Part shown: positions 59,080-64,000 of the stretch, piece after piece | Layout: each line of letters begins with the position of its first letter | Numbering within the stretch: the stretch's first letter is position 1 | Source: Sarcophilus harrisii | Lineage: Eukaryota; Chordata; Mammalia; Dasyuromorphia; Dasyuridae | Assembly: GCF_902635505.1 (NCBI RefSeq) | Contig: NC_045426.1 | Span: forward strand, 331,070,374 to 331,134,373 | Direction of reading: 5' to 3' | DNA: 64,000 bases | Position numbers and translations under genes: made by a program | Notes under the pieces: model-generated | Told to the model about the DNA's origin: nothing | What the model saw: only the letters and a program-made list of their open reading frames with translations | Database searches by the model: none

Positions 59080-60078
59080 GTAATTGCTCCATTCATTCTA
59101 TAGATTTTTTAAAAATGTAAACAAAGAACAGCAATAGCATTGCAGTGGGATTTTTTTTTATTATTTTATTAGTATTTATAAATAAGAGGCAATGTGATAC
59201 CATGTAGTAATGGTCAGCTGTGGAAAGCCTTAGGTTCAACTTCTGGCTTTGATATATTTTAATAATGTGACTTTGGGCAAGTTACATGATCATCCTCATC
59301 CTCATCATTCTAATTATTACTATTTTTATTATTGTGATTTAGAAAAAAAATTTAAATTAGATGAAACTTACTCTGGTTGACTCTAGAAGATAAATCTGAG
59401 ACCAAAAAACAAGATTTACAAAAAGGAGGGTTTCATTTCAATTTAAGAATGGAATAGTCTGCCTATTGGATTGGTGAATGATTCACTAACACTCTCTAGG
59501 CAACTATGTTACAATCCAGTTGCTGATCTATTTTAATGGAAGGATTTTCTATATCAGTGTTCCCTATACCATTGAAATCACAGATTTATGACCAACCTAT
59601 ACACATACAACACACACATACACATATACACACAGACACACACCTTCTTATGAAACTCTAAACAGGGTAACAATATTCAGAAGATAACTGAATTTGTTTC
59701 AGAAAGGAAAATCTTCAATGCCAAAAATGTAAATTTTATTTTAATAAGATTATTTACAATGAAAACTATTTATTTTTAATACAAGAATTACAAAACAAAG
59801 TTTCAAACCCCACAGAAGAAAATCTTATGAGCTAGTTTATGCCAATGGGAAACAAATATTATAAGAACCATTCACTGAGTCATTGTGCCCAAGTTACTGA
59901 AACAAGAAACATTCCATAGGACCACAGCATCTAGAAATGGAAAGACCATAAATTAAGGACTAAATATGATCTTAGAGGCCATCTAGTCCAATCCTGTCAT
60001 TTTACAGATGAGGAAACTGAGACTCAGGAGATTAAATTCTGAATCAAGATCATAGTAAGCAGTAAAGCTAAAATTGAA
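59080..60078 (-). repeat. Inverted-duplication arm 2
   Basis: Reverse-strand copy of 31520-33010 without the LTR. It contains the (CA)n array at about 59602-59645, antisense counterparts of both MIRs and the uninterrupted site 'cattttacagatgaggaaac' at about 59998-60018 where arm 1 has the LTR. The arms face each other at 26 kb. Confidence 0.85.
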
Positions 60079-60099
60079 ATTCAGATCCTTTTATTTCTC

Positions 60100-60192
60100 T
60101 TTTTGAGTTTGTCAAACACTAGATTGCTATAGTTATTGACTATTTTGTCCTGTGAATCTCACCTATTCCACTTATCAACTAATGTATTTCTT
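60100..60192 (-). mobile_element. L1 ORF2 fragment (outer element)
   Basis: Short antisense ORF2 piece ('tttgtcaaacactagattgc', 'tccacttatcaactaatgta'). It stops where the next L1 tail begins. The rest of this outer element should lie beyond the window. Confidence 0.7.
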
Positions 60193-60692
60193 TTTTTTTA
60201 TTATAACTTTTTATTGACAGAACCCATGCCAGGGTAATTTTTTACAACATTATCCCTTGCACTCACTTCTATTCCGATTTTTCCCCTCCTTCCCTCCACC
60301 CCTTCCCCCAGATAGCAAGCAGTCCTATACATATTAAATATCACAGTATATCCTATATACAATATATGTATGCAAAACCAAATAGTTCTCTTGTTGCACA
60401 GAGAAAATTGGATTCAGAAGATAGAAATAACTCGGGAAGAAAAACAAAAATACAAATAGTTTACATTCATTTCCCAGTGTTCTTTCTTTGGGTGTAGCTG
60501 CTTCTGTCCATCATCGATCAAATGAAACTGAGTTAGATCTCTTTGTCAAAGAAATCCCACTTCCATCAGAATACATCCTCATACAGTACCATTGTTGAAG
60601 TATATAATGATCTTCTGGTCCTGCTCATTTCACTTAGCATCAGTTCATGTAAGTCTCTCCAAGCTTCTCTGTATTCATCCTGCTGGTCATTT
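60193..60692 (-). mobile_element. L1 LINE 3' end (middle element)
   Basis: Antisense L1 of a different 3' UTR type ('tttttattgacagaacccat', 'gccagggtaattttttacaa'), running into the ORF2 end. It is interrupted at 'ggtcatttct' by the inner L1. Confidence 0.8.
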
Positions 60693-63600
60693 CTTTTTTT
60701 TTTTTGTTTGTTTGTTTTTTGTTTTTAGCACTTGCACAATTTGTTTTATTATTTTCTTTTTTTTTAATAGCCTTTTATTTATAGGATATATGCATGGATA
60801 ACTTTACAGCATTAACAATTGCCAAACCTCTTGTTCCAATTTTTCACCTCTTACCCCCCCATCCCCTCCCCTAGATGGCAGGATGACCAGTAGATGTTAA
60901 ATATATTAAAATATAAATTAGATATACAATAAGTATACATGACCAAAACGTTATTTTGCTGTACAAAAAGAATCAGACTCTGAAATATTGTACAATTAGC
61001 TTGTGAAGGAAATCAAAAATGCAGGTGTGCATAAATACAGAGATTGGGAATTCAATGTAATGGTTTTTAGTCATCTCCCAGAGTTCTTTTTCTGGACATA
61101 GCTGGTTCAGTTCATTACTGCTCCATTGGAAATGATTTGGTTGATCTCGTTGCTGAGGATGGCCTGGTCCATCAGAACTGGTTATCACATAGTATTGTTA
61201 TTGAAGTATATAATGATCTCCTGGTCCTGTTCATTTCACTCAGCATCAGTTCGTGTAAGTCTCTCCAGGCCTTTCTGAAATCATCCTGTTGGTCATTTCT
61301 TACAGAACAATAACATTCCACAACATTCATATACCACAATTTATCCAACCATTCTCCCATTAATGGGCATCCATTCATTTTCCAGGTTCTAGCCACTACA
61401 AACAGGGCTGCCACAAACATTTTGGCACATACAGGTCCCTTTCCCTTCTTTAGTATCTCTTTAGGGTATAAGCCCAGTAGTAGCACTGCTGGATCAAAGG
61501 CTATGTACAGTTTGATAACTTTTTGGGCATAATTCCAGATTGCTCTCCAGAATGGTTGGATCTGTTCACAATTCCACCAATAATGCATCAGTGTCCCAAT
61601 TTTCCCACATCCTCTCCAACATTCATCAGTATTTTTTCTGTCATCTTAGCCAATTTGACAGGTGTGTAGTGGTATCTCAGAGTTGTCTTAATTTGCATTT
61701 CTCTGATCAATAGTGATTTGGAACACTCTTTCATATGAGTGGAAATAGTTTCAATTTCATCATCTGAAAATTGTCTGTTCATATCCTTTGACCATTTATC
61801 AATTGGAGAATGACTCAATTTCTTATAGAGTCAATATATTTTGGAAATGAGGCCTTTATCAGAACATTTAACTGTGAACATGTTTTCCCAGTTTGTTGCT
61901 TCCCTTCTAATCTTGTTTGTATTAGTTTTGCTTGTACAAAGGCTTTTTAATTTGATGTAATCAAAATTTTCTATTTTGTGATCAATAATGGTCTCTAGTT
62001 CAACTTTGGTCACAAATTTCTAACTCCTCCACAAGTCTGAGAGATAAACCATCCTATGTTCCTCTAATTTATTTATAATCTCGTTCTTTATGCCTAAATC
62101 ATGGACTTATTTTGATCTTATCTTGGTATACTGTGTTAAGTGTGGGTCCATGCCTAATTTCTGCCATAGTAATTTCCAGTTATCCCAGAAGTTTTTTTCA
62201 AATAATGAATTCTTATTCCAAAAGTTAAGATCATTGGGTTTGTCAAACACTAGATTGCTATATTTGACTATTTTTTCTTGTAAACCTAACCTATTCCACT
62301 GATCAACTAATCTATTTCTTAGCCAATGTCAAATGGTTTTGGTGACCGCTGCTTTATAATATAGTTTTAGATCAGGTACAGCTACGCCACGTTCATTTGA
62401 TTTTTTTTTTTCATTAATTCCCTTGAGATTCTCGATCTTTTGTTCTTCCATGTGAATTTTTTTGTTATTTTTTCTAGATCATTAAAATATTTTCTTGGAA
62501 GTCTGATTGGTATAGTACTAAATAAAAAGATTAGTTTAGGGAGTATTGTCATCTTTATTATATTTGCTCAGCCTATCCAAGAGCACTTAATATTTTTCCA
62601 ATTATTTGTCTGACTTTATTTATGTGGAAAGTTTTTTGTAATTTTGCTCATATAATTCCTGACTTTCTTTTGGTAGATAGATTTCCAAATATTTTATGCT
62701 GTCAACAGTTATTTTGAATGGAATTTCTCATTGTATCTCTTGCTGTTGGATTTTGTTGGTGATGTATAAAAATGCTGAGGATTTATGTGGATTCATTTTG
62801 TATCCTGCAACTTTGCTAAAGTTATGAATTATTTCTAATAGCTTTTTAGTAGAATCTCTGGGGTTCTCTAAGTATACCATTATATCATCTGCAAAGAGTG
62901 ATAGTTTGGTTTCCTCATGGCCTATTTTAATTCCTTTAATCTCTTTCTTGACTCATTGCTGAGGCTAGCATTTCTAATACAATATTGAATAATAATGTTG
63001 ATAGTGGGGAACCTTGCTTGACTCCAGATCTTACTGGGAAAGGTTCCAGTTTTTCCCCATTGAATATGATGTTTACTGATGTTTTTAAATATATGCTCCT
63101 GACTATTTTAAGGAAAAGTCCATTTATTTCTATCTTTCAAGTGTTTTTATTAGGAATGGATGTTGGATTTTATCAAATGCTTTTTCTGCATCTATTGGAG
63201 ATGATCATATGGTTTTTTGTTAGCTTGGTTATTGATATAGTCAATTATGCTAATAGTTTTCCTAATATTGAACCAGCCCTGCATTCCTTGTATAAATTCT
63301 ACTTGGTCATAGTGTATTATACTGGGGATGATTTTCTGTAATCTTTTTGCTAATATTTTATTTAAGATTTTAGCATCAATATTCATTAGGGAGATTGGTC
63401 TATAATTTTCTTTCTCTGTTTTCAACCTACCTGGTTTAGGTATCAGGACCATGTCTGTGTTTTAAAAGGAGTTTGGTAGGACTCCTTCAATCCCTATTTT
63501 TTCAGATAGTTTATATAGCATTGGAGTTAATTGTTCTTTAAATCTTTGGTAGAATTCACATGTAAATCCATCTGGTCCTGGGGATTTTTTCTTAGGGAGT

Positions 63601-64000
63601 TGGTTAATAGCTTTTTCTAAAATGGGACTGTTTAATCTATTTACTTCTTTCTCTGTTAATCGGAACAAGCTATATTTTTGAAGGGATTCTTCCATTTCAT
63701 TTAAGTTGTTGAATTTATTGGCATAAAGTTAGGCAAAGTAACTCCTAATTATTGCTCTAATTTCCTCTTTGTTAGTGGCGAGTTCTCTCTTTTCATTTTT
63801 AAGATTAACAATTTGATTTTCCTCTTTCCTTTTTTTAATCAGATTTCCTAAGGGTTAGTCTATTTTGTTGGTTTTTTCATAGAACCAACTCTTAGTTTTA
63901 TTAATTAATTCAATAGTTTTTTTACTTTCAATTTTATTGATCTCTCCTTTTATTTTTAGAATTTCAAGTTTAGTGTTTGACTGGGGGTTTTTAATTTGTT
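60693..64000 (-). mobile_element. L1 LINE (inner element), runs off the window
   Basis: Antisense from a double tail (60693-60765) through the 3' UTR and ORF2 to the reverse-transcriptase N-terminal linker at 64000, where it is cut by the window. ORF2 pieces include 61172-61588 (C-terminal region), 63192-63452 ([20 protein letters not shown]) and 63462-63695 ([18 protein letters not shown]). It has several frameshifts. Between the two tails lie about 30 bases that look transduced. Confidence 0.9.

Noticed and set aside
1-64000. CRISPR arrays, tRNA or rRNA genes, and bacterial operons
   Set aside because: No evenly spaced repeats, cloverleaf genes or ribosomal sequence were seen. The content is plainly that of a mammalian nuclear genome.

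Overview
The window is nuclear DNA from a mammal, most likely a marsupial. It holds olfactory receptor (OR) genes, MIR and L2 remnants, and many L1 copies of one lineage. Many copies of a tRNA-type SINE look like the marsupial WSINE/Mar-1 group. Species cannot be fixed from the sequence. No tRNA, rRNA, CRISPR or prokaryotic features were seen.

The only genes are four class II OR loci of family 13 type, all on the minus strand. Two are intact: 9221-10177 (318 aa) and 49524-50477 (317 aa), which align without gaps. One is a full-length frameshifted pseudogene (about 27996-28968). One is a 3' half cut off at an L1 (about 54210-54632).

The OR loci sit in a degraded tandem array. A short block recurs upstream of three of them, at about 16.2, 34.2-34.56 and 53.4-53.8 kb. 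In OR orientation it carries homeodomain-like and Olf1/EBF-like motifs, so it is a candidate OR promoter. A second block of about 4 kb lies downstream of the first OR (1-4130). It recurs at 34.7-47.3 kb downstream of the third OR, where two L1s and a solo LTR have swollen it to about 12.6 kb. The copy at 1-4130 keeps the empty insertion sites. A further segment at 31.52-33.01 kb recurs inverted at 59.08-60.08 kb.

Most of the rest is L1. A near full-length plus copy lies at 20004-27826 and a near full-length minus copy at 38010-44273. A 5'-truncated young minus copy at 34909-37501 has a perfect 14-bp target duplication and a long open ORF2 part. A minus copy at 54633-58400 has an 80-bp template-switch-like end. 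A minus stack of nested copies runs from 60.1 kb past the end of the window. Older L1 pieces, L2, MIR, SINEs, microsatellites and four LTR fossils fill the gaps. I see no new enzyme system; the noteworthy items are the shared OR upstream block and several clear records of L1 insertion and rearrangement.
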